Notes under the pieces: model-generated
What the model was told of the DNA's origin: nothing
Databases searched by the model: none
The model's input: only the letters and a program-made list of their open reading frames with translations
Shown: positions 21,069-31,110 of the stretch, piece by piece
Numbering within the stretch: position 1 is the first letter of the stretch
Layout of the letters: every line of letters begins with the position of its first letter
Assembly: GCA_009746045.1 (NCBI GenBank)
Contig: RPFO01000017.1
Coordinates: 507,001-571,000 of the forward strand
Origin: Mesostigma viride
Taxonomy: Eukaryota; Streptophyta; Mesostigmatophyceae; Mesostigmatales; Mesostigmataceae
Reading direction: 5' to 3'
Length of the DNA stretch: 64,000 nucleotides
Program-made: the position numbers and the translations under genes

Positions 21069-22020
21069 CTAGTGGCCATCCGTCTGGTAAGTGCCACGAG
21101 AGGCCAGCAGGACCTCCAGGTAGGCCTGATAGTGAGCCACATCCTCAACATTGTCATGCCTATCTACAGTGAGGAAAACATCGGCCCACACGCCGTCAGG
21201 AAAGAGGCCCAGGAAGGCCCAGTAATACCTATGCTGCGTGAGGACGACCTGGCCACGGGCCCAGTCCAGAAAGCCACAGGCAAAGAGGCGAAGGAAAGGC
21301 TCTACCGCGATCAGGCAAAGGGCCCGCAGGGGTAGGCTCTACTGCGACATCCCGGGTCGACCGAGGGGACGACGGGACCGGAGAGGGAGGGACAGACACC
21401 GAGGAGGCGGACGCAGCGCTCGAGGCAGAATAATCTGGAGTATAATGTACCTCAGCTGGGGCGCCCGAAGGGGTAGGACCACTAACCGCTAGTCCCGCCG
21501 ACTGATCAGCTATCTCCATGAACTCTACGGCCCGTAAAAGGTCGCAGGGGTTCTCGTCTACCTCAGCATCACCCTCAGCTGGAAGCCACGGGAACACCTC
21601 CCGTAGGCAGGTACGGCCCACAGGAGTGGAGAGGTAGGAGAACACACGGCAACACCGGAGAACCGCATCTATCTGCCCCAAGGCGGGACAGCTGGAACCA
21701 CACCCCAACAAACAGTGTCCGGCATCATCGAAACCGTGCAGGACAAGCTGGTGCGGCTCATCAGGGGAAGGACCATACCACGTGACCCCGAAGAGGGCCG
21801 CCCTGACTAAGCTCGCATGTTGGGCCTGAAGGGCCGGCTGCACAACGCCACCCCGGTAACATGATCGCGACACCCAACGGCCCGGAAGGGCCTCGAAATA
21901 CAGCTCAGGGTCCGGTAGGGGCAGGGACGGCAGCGGGCTCTCAGCCGGAGGGGTAGGCTCGTCATGACGGCTGCGGAGGGGAGGGGACAACCAACCACCC
22001 GTCGACAGCAGACATAACAT
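21069..22020 (-). CDS. Extra ORF downstream of pol in the LTR element, unknown function
   Basis: An open frame of 263 codons starts 22 nt after the chromodomain stop and contains GGVVQPALQAQHASLVRAAL and a Ser/Pro-rich stretch (TPDYSASSAASASSVSVPPS). It ends at 21229. A neighbouring frame carries plausible coding on (YYWAFLGLFPDGVWADVFLT...) to a TAG at 21071-21069, so a frameshift near 21305-21340 is likely. There is no signal peptide or transmembrane anchor, so it does not look like an envelope. No domain is recognised. In most chromoviruses pol is the last ORF. Confidence 0.5.
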
Positions 22021-22041
22021 AAGAGAGGAGAAGGCCTACGA

Positions 22042-22365
22042 CTAGAGCTTGTGCAGGGTTTTATATTCCTGCAGCAGGCGACTACACCCATCTAGCTCAC
22101 TCTCCGTATACCAAACCTTATCTACTTCACTACGAGCATACATCCACTTCACTTTATACTGACGCTGGGTACCGCGGCCCTTTTTGATATCTCGATGGGC
22201 CACGATGCTTTCTACTTCGTCTTCTACTTCCCCAGTGTCAGGATTATGCTCTAAAGGGGCAGGCGCTAACTCCCTGCCAGCGAACGTACTAGGGTGGTAC
22301 AGTTTAAGCTGGCTCCTATGGAAGGTGTTTGAATGCGTTTGCCAAGAGGTAGGGATATCGACTTA
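22042..22365 (-). CDS. Chromodomain at the integrase C-terminus
   Basis: This frame begins with the FHRSQLKLYHP segment typical of gypsy integrase tails, followed by VESIVAHRDIKKGRG, QYKVKWMY, VWYTESELDG and LLQEYKTLHKL before TAG (22044-22042). The spaced E-I-hydrophobic, QYKVKW and W-E residues match a chromodomain, which directs chromovirus integration to marked chromatin. It is one base out of frame with the integrase ORF, with the break near 22358-22365 after FLYK. Confidence 0.82.
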
Positions 22366-23567
22366 TACAAGAAATTTCCTACCCTAGACAACACATGGAA
22401 GGGTCCTAAGAAGGCAGGCCTAAGTTTGACCTTCAGTTCTGCTTCAAACTTATGAGCAAAACGGCCAACACGGGGGCCTTCTACTAATACTAGATCTCCT
22501 ACTTCTATCTCAGGTGCTCGTCTATCTAAGGAGGCACGCAACCTAGCAAGGTACTTAGCCTGAGCTTTTTGATACCCTGAGATCGCGTGGTCATGAGCAG
22601 TTTTCATTCTATCTAGTAAGGACTGTACACCTTCTACAGTATCTCGGGACACATCATCCTTGTCCCGTAGAGGACTAGCTAAGAGAGAGGTAGGGGTAAG
22701 GGGCTGTCTCCCAGTATCTAAGAAGAAGGGCGTATATCCATGCGCAGCTTGGGGACAATTGTTGAGGGAGAACTCTACCAAACATAAATAATCCTCCCAA
22801 TCACTACCCGAGCCATTAACATAGTGCCTAAGCGCTTCTTCTACTACTCTATTAAGACGCTCTACTAAATGAGAGGAGGAGGAGTGGTAGGCAGTACCGT
22901 AGGTAACCTTGGTACCGATGGCAGCGAAAAACTGCTGCCAAAAATCTGAGGTAAATAATTTATCCTTATCACTAATAAACTGCCTACTCAATCCATGATA
23001 TCTATATACATTATTGAGGTATAGGCGTGCGCAATCACGTGCGGTGAGTTCTAAAGGACACGGCACAAGATGGCACATACGAGTAAAACGATCTATGAAC
23101 ACAAGGATTTGGGCATTGCCCCTATCATTCTTTCTAAAAGGTCCTACAAAATCCATCATGATAGAATCCCAAGGCATGATAGGGTCAGGCAAGGTCCTAG
23201 GTTCTGCTATCTGTCCTACATTATTGGGTTTCATTTCCTGGCAAGATTGACAAGTTCTAACATACTCATCCACATCCTTATAAAGGGAAGGCCAGTAATA
23301 AGAGCGGGCTACTAGGTCCCGTACCCGTTTACCACCCTGGTGAGCAGCTAAGTCATGCAACTCAAAGAGCAAGGAGGAGCGACAGATAGGAGGGACATAC
23401 AGGCGCCATTGAGGGGGAGAATCTGCTATCTGCACATATAAAAACCCACCTACAAATTTACAAGGGTGCTTGCCTAATTGTTGGGGATGTGCAGCAATGG
23501 CAGCTAATGCTTCCGGCTCAGTGGCCGTAAATCTACTAATAAGGCGTTCAAGATCAGAGGTAGGCAT
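22266..23567 (-). CDS. Integrase
   Basis: A 433-codon frame. An HHCC zinc-binding module (LHDLAAHQGGKR...CQSCQ) is followed by the catalytic DDE core: MMDFVGPF (Asp), QFISDKDKLFTSDFW (Asp) and SSSSHLVERLNRVVEEAL (Glu). The usual HPQTDGQTE motif is replaced by YHSSSSHLVE, which keeps the Glu. Next comes the GPY/F-like module (RPAFLGPFHVLSRVGNFLY). The frame stays open upstream of the first ATG to about 23710, so the integrase probably belongs to a single pol polyprotein interrupted at the C-run 23712-23723. Confidence 0.92.
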   Translation of the reverse strand: MPTSDLERLISRFTATEPEALAAIAAHPQQLGKHPCKFVGGFLYVQIADSPPQWRLYVPPICRSSLLFELHDLAAHQGGKRVRDLVARSYYWPSLYKDVDEYVRTCQSCQEMKPNNVGQIAEPRTLPDPIMPWDSIMMDFVGPFRKNDRGNAQILVFIDRFTRMCHLVPCPLELTARDCARLYLNNVYRYHGLSRQFISDKDKLFTSDFWQQFFAAIGTKVTYGTAYHSSSSHLVERLNRVVEEALRHYVNGSGSDWEDYLCLVEFSLNNCPQAAHGYTPFFLDTGRQPLTPTSLLASPLRDKDDVSRDTVEGVQSLLDRMKTAHDHAISGYQKAQAKYLARLRASLDRRAPEIEVGDLVLVEGPRVGRFAHKFEAELKVKLRPAFLGPFHVLSRVGNFLYKSISLPLGKRIQTPSIGASLNCTTLVRSLAGS

Positions 23568-23677
23568 CGCTACAGAAGTATCCAGAACAGGTTTAAAGAG
23601 ATCTCCTACCGCCTTGCCGAAGAGAAGGGGAGGTCCTAGAGGGACTACGTTTTCATAAGACTTTCCTGACCTAGTCG

Positions 23678-26320
23678 CTATATGGCTAAGCGGTATAGAA
23701 ATTTTATTTTTCCCCTCCCCCCCACCGAGGCCACAGGAAGGGCCTCACACGGGAGAGAGAGTCCTACGTGAGAAAGGAGATCAGGCATGCGAACAGCTGT
23801 ATGAAAGAGGTAGGCATAGGAATCATCATCAGGTAGTTCACCATAAGGGGTTACACCCATAGTAGTAGGAACTAGAGTAATATTGAGAACATCAAGGTCC
23901 TCGAAGAAGGAATAGTCTGCACGACGAGAGAGTGCATCTGGTACTATGTTATCTACACCCTTGACATACTGAAGTTTAAAAGGGGAAAACTGTGCTAAAA
24001 ATTCCATCCAGCGCGCTTGCCGAGGGGTAAGGTTGGGTTGGGAGAGAAGATGGGTAAGGGGACGATGATCCGTTTGGATAACTAACCTATAAGGATCTAG
24101 CTCACAGGGTTCATTCAGGCAGACATCAAATTGAGCACCTTTAAGGAAGTGCTGCCACGCGTGGCAACAATACACCACAGCTAAGAGTTCCTGCTGGTGG
24201 ACGGGATAGTTACGCTCCGCAGGGAGCATTGTCCTAGAGATATATTCAATTGGCTGTAAGCCCTGACCCTGATCCTGGAGAAGGACACCACCTATAGCTA
24301 CTTTACTAGCATCTGTAGCCACAACAAAGGGTTTAGTAGTATCCGGTAGGATGAGTACAGGAGGGGAAAGGAGTAGGGATTTTAGGCACTGAAAAGCAGA
24401 CTGACACTCACTACTCCAAACAAAGGGGATATCCTTCTTTAATAAATGATTAATAGGGGCTGCTATAGTGGCGAAACGCGGGATAAAACGCCTATAGTAA
24501 GAAGCAATTCCTAGGAAACTACGTACACCTTTAACGTCGGTAGGAGTAGGCCATTCCTGAATTGACTTAGTTTTATCCGGGTCGGTAGCGACCCCGGCAT
24601 CTGACAGAACGTGCCCTAAAAATGGGACACTCCTACCCGAACGCACTTTAGCACGGCGCGCCCACAAAGAATTTTCAGCCATTATTTCTAATACTTTCTT
24701 TAAATCACGTAGGTGCGTTTCAAAATCAGGAGAGTAAATAAGAATATCATCTAAGTAAGCTTGAGCACAAGAACGGTCATGCTCAGATAAAGAAACAGAG
24801 GAGAAGGAGGGATCCTTTAGATCAGAGGACACCTGAGGAAGATGAGAATTTCCCATAACAGGTCTAAGCACTTCATTCATTAACATTTGAAAAGAGGCAG
24901 GCGAGTTACAGAGTCCCATAGCCGCTACTCTAAACTGGTAATGACCAAAAGGGGTAGCAAAGGCGGTTTTATGGCAATCCTCAGGAGCTATCCGCAACTG
25001 CCAAAAACCATCCGCACAATCCAGTACTGTGAAACAAGTGGAACCTTTAACCTTATTAAATATATCGTCAATACGAGGTAGAGGGTATTTAGATTTCACA
25101 GTAATATCATTCAACTTCCTATAATCAGTAACTAGGCGAAACTTGCCATTTGGCTTAGGAACTAACAGGACACCAGCTGAGTAGGGGGAGTTACTAGGCT
25201 CTATCAATCCTGCTTCTAATAATGACACTAAAATCTGTTTTAGTTCCTTTAACTCGGTAGGGCCCATTCTATACATCGGAGAGTGCGTAGGAACTGCACC
25301 GTCCTTGATAACTACACGGTGTAAAACAGAACGAGGAGGAGGATAAGAAGGAGTCTTTTCTTCAAATACTTTTGAGGAATCTATCACAGCCATGTATCTT
25401 ACTATTTCATTTTCAGTAAATCCTACTCCTATTGTATCCACTGTATTTACATCTATATCCACACTATTGTTAGTGATAGGTATCTGTTGTACTTCTAACT
25501 GAAGGAACATACATAATAGGTATCCATTTTGCTTTAATTCAGAACGTAATTCGTCATTTGACATTATTACTTCAGGTATAGGTCTTACAGGAGGATCAAC
25601 AGGTGTAGGAGGAGTAATATCTACCAAGGATAAATTTTCCAATCTATAATGACGTTCAGGTACCCAGTAAGAGCTATCTGGAAACCAAATGACCATGGTA
25701 TCATAATTAATAGTAATCTTATTATCCTGGTGCCAATCTAATCCTAGTAATACATCAGCGGTAGTGATAGGGCCTATAGTGGCCGTCAGGTTGACAGTAC
25801 GTCCTTGTATAACCATGGGAAGGGACACCGTACCCGGGGAATGACTGGTGCGACCATCAGCATAATGAACAGTAACGGGTTTGGTGTGAGGGGTAGGGAC
25901 TAGTCCTAAACGTCTAACTAGGGCCTCGCTCACAAAGGAGCTAGCCGCACCGCTATCTACCAACACAGAGACATTCAAGAGTTCATCAGCATGCAAGAAG
26001 GGGTCTACAACAGTGTGAGGGACGGTTAAACCACCATTCAAGAACATAAGAGGACGCACACGTAGTGGTAGGGAAGATTCAGCTCCTACAGAGGTTATAA
26101 AAACAGGCAGCAAAAATTTATCTGGGGTACTATCTAAGGACCTGTCCAGGTTACCCCCGGCTGACAGGCCTACTGTTCCCCCTCCCCCCCCAAATCCATA
26201 GGAACGAACCCCGAAGAAGACCCTGGCGAAAAGCCACTGCTGGAGGGTCACGAGGGATTGAAGAGGGTGCGGGAGCCTGATTATCATAGGGGAACCCTGG
26301 GGATCCTGTCTGCACAGCAT
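23678..26320 (-). CDS. pol: Pol: protease, reverse transcriptase, RNase H
   Basis: 880 codons. The aspartic protease active site is VDSGAASSF (Asp122), with a second conserved segment LLGLDWHQ (192-199). RT runs about 362-575, with LVTDYRKLND, VLDCADGFWQL (motif A), AMGLCNSPASFQ (motif B) and AYLDDILIYS (motif C, 521-530). RNase H follows with VVATDASKVAIGG (Asp670), QQELLAV (Glu711), QTDHRPL (Asp751) and VPDALSRR (Asp795). A Ser-rich insertion of about 30 residues (490-519) lies between motif B and YLDD. The ORF overlaps the gag zinc-knuckle frame at 26151-26320. Confidence 0.95.
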   Translation of the reverse strand: MLCRQDPQGSPMIIRLPHPLQSLVTLQQWLFARVFFGVRSYGFGGGGGTVGLSAGGNLDRSLDSTPDKFLLPVFITSVGAESSLPLRVRPLMFLNGGLTVPHTVVDPFLHADELLNVSVLVDSGAASSFVSEALVRRLGLVPTPHTKPVTVHYADGRTSHSPGTVSLPMVIQGRTVNLTATIGPITTADVLLGLDWHQDNKITINYDTMVIWFPDSSYWVPERHYRLENLSLVDITPPTPVDPPVRPIPEVIMSNDELRSELKQNGYLLCMFLQLEVQQIPITNNSVDIDVNTVDTIGVGFTENEIVRYMAVIDSSKVFEEKTPSYPPPRSVLHRVVIKDGAVPTHSPMYRMGPTELKELKQILVSLLEAGLIEPSNSPYSAGVLLVPKPNGKFRLVTDYRKLNDITVKSKYPLPRIDDIFNKVKGSTCFTVLDCADGFWQLRIAPEDCHKTAFATPFGHYQFRVAAMGLCNSPASFQMLMNEVLRPVMGNSHLPQVSSDLKDPSFSSVSLSEHDRSCAQAYLDDILIYSPDFETHLRDLKKVLEIMAENSLWARRAKVRSGRSVPFLGHVLSDAGVATDPDKTKSIQEWPTPTDVKGVRSFLGIASYYRRFIPRFATIAAPINHLLKKDIPFVWSSECQSAFQCLKSLLLSPPVLILPDTTKPFVVATDASKVAIGGVLLQDQGQGLQPIEYISRTMLPAERNYPVHQQELLAVVYCCHAWQHFLKGAQFDVCLNEPCELDPYRLVIQTDHRPLTHLLSQPNLTPRQARWMEFLAQFSPFKLQYVKGVDNIVPDALSRRADYSFFEDLDVLNITLVPTTMGVTPYGELPDDDSYAYLFHTAVRMPDLLSHVGLSLPCEALPVASVGGRGKIKFLYRLAI

Positions 26321-27196
26321 TCAGCCTACTAGGGGTAGCTGAAGGAATGCGTCCTGAAGTGGGACGAATAGGAGCACGCTGAGGGGTACGAGGAGGGCGA
26401 GCGTCGGGATGAGGGGGAGCACCCGAAAGGAACTTGGGGCACTCACGTTTAAGATGACCTACTTCCTTACAATGATAGCAGGTAATATGAGAGACATCCA
26501 GAGCTGAAAGGTCAGTCACACAGATATCTAATTCTTCTACATAGGAGTTCTCCTCCTCAGGGGTAAGGATAATATTATTAATACGGGAACGGGTAGGAAG
26601 AGAAGGGGTGGAGAAGAAATCTGCTACACGTAAAAGATGCTGGCGCACATGCTTGAGGGGCAGGTCAGTAAAACGGTAGGCAGAGAACTGGCGTTTGACT
26701 TCACGCAATAGGGTCTACTGAGGCCTGAAGGAAGCGGCACGCACTTCTGCACCCGACAATCCCTAATTCGTACCATCTGAGCATCAAACTCTTTCATATA
26801 TTCTTTGAAGGACTTGGTACCCTGCTGCAAGGTGCCAAAGGCTAATCTATCCTGCCAATCTGAATCAGGAGGGACTAAATGGTTCTCTAAACGCTTGAAC
26901 AATTCTGCTACAGAGTTTGGGTAGGCATGAGAGGCAAGAGACTCACACTGGATGAGGTTAGCAAGTTCAGGAGTAATGCAGGTAGTAAGATAATGAGGAA
27001 CTAATACAGCATCAGAGACGCCACCTATTGTGGTTCTGCCAGGACTCTGTGTTCTGGGTGAGCAACATAATGAAGGTGAAAAACTGTTGAGGGGTAGACT
27101 TGACATCCAGCTTAGGAAGGTTGGCAAAGAGGGGAAGAGCAGGGGCTTAGGGGGATTAGAAGAATCAGTTTTTCCCATAGGGCCACTATCTTCCAC
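26151..27196 (-). pseudogene. gag: Gag: capsid-like region and CCHC zinc knuckle
   Basis: Two frames cover gag. 27196-26624 has the capsid-like segment (DAVLVPHYLTTCITPELANL ... FKEYMKEFDAQMVRIRDC). 26708-26151 has the nucleocapsid knuckle CYHCKEVGHLKREC (CX2CX4HX4C). The frame changes near 26710-26730, where the alternative reading also meets a TAG, and again near 27050. The change from gag to pol frame coincides with the C-run 26178-26191, so gag and pol were probably one ORF as in many chromoviruses. Confidence 0.8.
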
Positions 27197-27619
27197 TGCT
27201 ACATAAGCGGGATAGAAGGAAGGATAGGAAAAGTCTTGGGTAGGGGTCTAGAGGGGCCACCGTTTCAGGATGGTGCCCATAGAGAAGGGGACAGTATATT
27301 GCTCACGAAGAGAGGAATAGGCAAAATGATCATAATTCTATCATCTAGGGCATGGTACTGAAATCATTATTAACTTCTAAATCAGCCACACGGGTAGGAC
27401 CTGGGCAGCCTCATAGGCCGTCTCAGGGTAGGACCAGGAAGCAGGTGGGAAAAAGGGACTGCACTAGGGCGCCCAGAAGGGCCGACAGGGGCCGAGGCAC
27501 GACCCGTGTTAATAGCAGGCATGAAGGCACAGGGTGGGAAGGAGGCCTAGGAGCATTGTTAGTGTGTGAGGACCTGCTGGAGGGTTGAGCCAAGGTTGCA
27601 GAAGGGGCAGGGGCCTGGT

Positions 27620-28071
27620 TCACAACGAAGAAGGGTCCTCACTAAATCTGACTTGGAAATACGTTGTTCATAGGTAGGTGGGGTAATTGAGGGACGACGG
27701 CGACCACCAGCAGCAGGAGAAGGCGGTGAGGTACGCAGAATACCTTGAGGAGTGAGATGGTGTACCGTTTCAAGGAGTCCCGTCGGTTACCACGAGTGTT
27801 GTTATGTTATTAGTAGTAGTATTATTATTATTATTGGTAGTAGGAGTATTGGTAGGTATAGGCGACAGGTTACCACCCATTGGATCCATTTTTGTTTAAG
27901 TAAATGATCAAAAATCTAACTGAAAGCAGCAAGGATAAAGGACAAGGCCTAATATAAGGCAAGGAAAGAAAAGGAAAAGATTTTAATGGTTTAAAGAAAG
28001 GAACAATTTAAATCAGTCCTTTTTAACAACAGTAATGGATAGGGAACCGAATTCCAAGGTGAGAGGAGTAT
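27620..28071. other. Element interior between HBD ORF and gag
   Basis: No domain is recognised. It includes an (ATT/AGT)n microsatellite at about 27800-27845. A short basic-residue frame (27623-27423) just upstream is uncertain. Confidence 0.4.
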
Positions 28072-28404
28072 CTAAGCTAGAGAGGATGCAGCCCTCTTAG
28101 GGGGAGACGAAGGAGGGGTAGCAAAATCTAGAGCTTCTACAGGAGGGCGACCATGAGGAGTAGAACGTACGTGTAGGCCTAGATCTGATACGCTATGGTC
28201 TATAAGGAATTGTTGAGCTTCCTCGAAGGTAACAAATTTCTTATACCTAATTACATTATATGTACGGTTTTGCACTATCTTCCTAGCATCTGACCAAGAG
28301 AGGAAAATGGCTGACCATTGAGGGGTAATAACTACGTAATACTTAGCTAAACTATTATCACTAGATGAATGGGAAGGCGCAGTAAAAACACGACGTTGAC
28401 TCAT
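28072..28404 (-). CDS. RNase H1 hybrid-binding-domain-like protein in the LTR element 5' region
   Basis: A 110-codon ATG-started ORF. Residues about 20-70 read KYYVVITPQWSAIFLSWSDA, then NVIRYKKFVTFEEAQQFLID. This fits the RNase H1 N-terminal / caulimovirus viroplasmin-like fold (YYVV...G-x-F/Y-x-SW-x-D...Y-KKF-x-T-x-EEA-x-F), which binds RNA:DNA hybrids. The C-terminus is basic and Pro/Ser-rich. It lies upstream of gag as its own ORF, an unusual position. The assignment rests on motif resemblance only. Confidence 0.7.
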   Translation of the reverse strand: MSQRRVFTAPSHSSSDNSLAKYYVVITPQWSAIFLSWSDARKIVQNRTYNVIRYKKFVTFEEAQQFLIDHSVSDLGLHVRSTPHGRPPVEALDFATPPSSPPKRAASSLA

Positions 28405-28918
28405 GATAACTCACCTGGCGTGTCTTGTGATGTCAAGCTAGACGAGGTAGGGGTAGGCGACTTAGCTTGACGATCTGGATCACCGAAAGAAGAAGGAGGG
28501 CGGGAGTTTCCAGCTCTCGTCCTAAGTCAGCGGCCGGATATCCCAGCGCTCGTCCTAACACAGCGCCCCGTAACTCTGCGGGTGCGGCCGTCTAATAAAG
28601 CAGCAGCACAAGGAAAAAGGTGTAGGTACGGCGACGCTAATCGTCTCCGAACAGTAATACTCCCCGATCTAAGGCAGGAAACAACCGTAAGCAGGAAAAC
28701 AAGGCGAAGGACAGGCTAACTACGAAAGGATTTATCCGCTGTGAGCAGGTCTAGCTTCTAGGTAAAGCGTGTCCCGAAACGGGCAGCACGACGCTCCTAG
28801 CTTGAAGGCGACCCGCCCATTACCTATCAAGGAAGTGTCGACTTCTTGTTCCTGGACGCGGAAGGGGTCTTGAAAAGGTGTATGTGGCAAGGGATAGTCG
28901 TCTCGTTCACTACCTACT

Positions 28919-28937
28919 GAAGTTCCTCCGGAACCAT
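28919..28937 (-). other. Putative primer-binding site
   Basis: On the minus strand, one base after the 5' LTR, TGGTTCCGGAGGAACTTC begins with the TGG expected to pair with a tRNA CCA end. I cannot assign the tRNA; it does not resemble the common initiator-Met site. Confidence 0.5.
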
Positions 28938-29509
28938 TGTTACGCCGCGGATATCTACCTCCACCTCTACCTCTAATGGGCCTGATACTACCTAAACTGG
29001 TCAGGCCTCCTCTACTTAACCCTCTGGCGAAAGACGAACGTGACGGAGCTGATCTCAATGCATTAACGTAAGTGTTGCTATAATACGCCATACAACCATT
29101 TACCAAAACCCGTTTACTCCAGGAATAGAGGAAGGAAACACAACTACACTGCCGTGACCCAAGCCTAAATGTGTCAATTCACTTAACACACGCCGAGTAA
29201 CCACACAAGGAGTGGAACGTGCATAAATGGTCACCAACGGTCCAACAGGCTCGGGCCGACCTGGCCCTCGCCTGCAGAACCACAGAAACACAGGCAGGTG
29301 CACAGATGCACGCCGGTCCACTACATTCTACAAAAGGATAAGGACCACTAATATAGTACGCGGCGCGGCGCCCAAAGGCACCCAATATACCACAGTACTG
29401 TTACGGGGACAATCATGTCCAGACTAGAACTGCACGTAACCTAGGAACAACCGAGGCCAAGGACCTAATTTACGTCCGTAACTACAACGAATTGTTACGC
29501 GACGTAACA
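28938..29509 (-). repeat. 5' LTR
   Basis: 572 bp, identical to the 3' LTR except for one CT insertion. It is followed by the target duplication GGCAG at 29510-29514. A 124-codon frame runs from within the LTR into the leader (29106-28732) with an RGRGGGRYPRR segment; coding status is unclear. Confidence 0.95.
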
Positions 29510-29514
29510 GGCAG

Positions 29515-30339
29515 GTATGGGCACACCATGGCACCTTCACTTTTCAAAAGTGATGTTTGGATGAAAAATGGGAGCGTGCTCGAGTATCGCAACACCTAGT
29601 TCCGCAACTGAAAACCCACCAATTCTAGAATTCCGCAATGCAAAAGAATCGCAACAAAACTGGCAAGTATACCAAAAGTACGCCGTACACGTGCGCCGGA
29701 AGGAATAAATTGTCGCCAATCGGCGTGCAGGATCCGATATATATGTACTTGCAATAGTTACCGCCGTTGACGATTGATTGGCCGCGCGGTGTTCAGTTCA
29801 GTTCAGTGGGATTCATCGCGCGGAAGTCAGTGCAATAATGAACAAAAACAAAAGTGTGCCGCCTCTTCATTGAATAATCAACGACCTATAATTAGTCTAC
29901 AACCACTAACCTTTCGTTATCAAACAGTTCGCTAAACATCACGCGCGTCATCGTCTCGTCATTGCGCGTCATTACCCCGTCATTGTCCCGCCGACATTAC
30001 ACAGCTATTGATGGTCTTGAGGTATAGTCGGCGCCGTGGCATGTTAAACAAACTGCGTTGTTTCATTCACAGTGTGGTTTCATTATGTCGCTCTTTCGAA
30101 CGGGGATGCATTAGGCAACAATACTGGACAGATTCTGAAAGAGGGTGTGTTTGTGGAGTGGGGATGGCAGCGGCCCAGCATTCGCTGGCCGTGCGGGTGC
30201 AACTTTGAGGCGACTACATATATCGCCCTGAACCGTCTTTGTTAAAGCGGTGAGACAGTCCAGTGTTACAGTCCGGCCGCAGGCCGGGCAAGGGAAATGC
30301 TGTGTTCACCATGATGCTGCGGGCCGAGGATGGGTGGCT
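29515..30339. other. TIR element interior, no gene recognised
   Basis: It contains GAATCGCAAC-type subterminal repeats similar to the TIR (29630-29665). Coding signals are absent. Confidence 0.45.
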
Positions 30340-31110
30340 GCATGGAAACGTGAATGCTTGCATCGAATGGATGGCGGTGTCTGCATGCATGGATTGCACG
30401 TGAATGTTCGCAGGATCGATGGGTGGTAATTGCATGGATGCTCGCAGGATGGGTGCTATTTACACGAATCGATATTGCATTAATGCTTGCAGGGATGGAT
30501 GGTGTTTGCATGCGTGGATACGTGAATGCTTGCAGGGATGGATGGTGTTTGCATGCATGGATACGTGAATGCTTGCAGGGATGGGTGGTGTTTGCATGCA
30601 TGGATACGTAAATGCTTGCAGGGATGGATGGTGTTTGCATGCATGAATGACATGTGAATGCTTGCATGGGTGGATGGTGTTTGCATGCATGGATGGGTGG
30701 TGTTTGCATGCATGGATACCTGAAAGCTTGGGGTGGATGGTGTTTGCATGCATGGATACGTGAATGCTTGCATGGGTGGATGGTGTTTGCATGCATGGAT
30801 GCGTGAATGCTTGCACGGATGGGTGGTGTTTGCATGCATGGATACGTGAATGCTTGCCTGGGTGGATGGTGTTTGCATGCATGGATACGTGAATGCTTGC
30901 ACGGATGGGTGGTGTTTGCATGCATGGATTCGTGAATGCGAGCATGGATGGATTGTGTTTGCATGCATGAATGTGTGAATGCTTGGGGTGGATGGTGTTT
31001 GCATGCATGGATACGTGAATGCTTGCGTGGATGGATGGTGTTTGCATGCATGGATGCGTGAATGCTTGCAGGGATGGAAGTGATTGCATCATTGCATGGA
31101 TACGCGAATG
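30340..31110. repeat. Minisatellite, unit about 55-60 bp, roughly 13 units
   Basis: The unit is GGATGGTGTTTGCATGCATG followed by GATACGTGAATGCTTGCA(G/C)G. ORFs rich in SMHANTIHP or RIHACKHHP across it are translations of the array. Confidence 0.92.

Larger units (their letters stand above)
20122..29509 (-). mobile_element. Complete Ty3/gypsy chromovirus-type LTR retrotransposon, 9388 bp
   Basis: LTRs of 570 bp (20122-20691) and 572 bp (28938-29509) begin TGTTACG and end CGTAACA. Comparing them by eye I found one difference, a 2-bp CT indel. A 5-bp target duplication GGCAG flanks the element (20117-20121 and 29510-29514). On the minus strand the order is 5' LTR, an RNase H1 hybrid-binding-like ORF, gag with zinc knuckle, protease, RT, RNase H, integrase, chromodomain, an extra ORF, a purine-rich PPT (20692-20703 read in reverse: GTGGGGGGGGAGG) and 3' LTR. 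The near-identical LTRs mean a recent insertion. Confidence 0.95.

Noticed and set aside
21069-22020. Envelope gene in the LTR element
   Set aside because: The post-pol ORF shows no signal peptide, fusion peptide or transmembrane segment.
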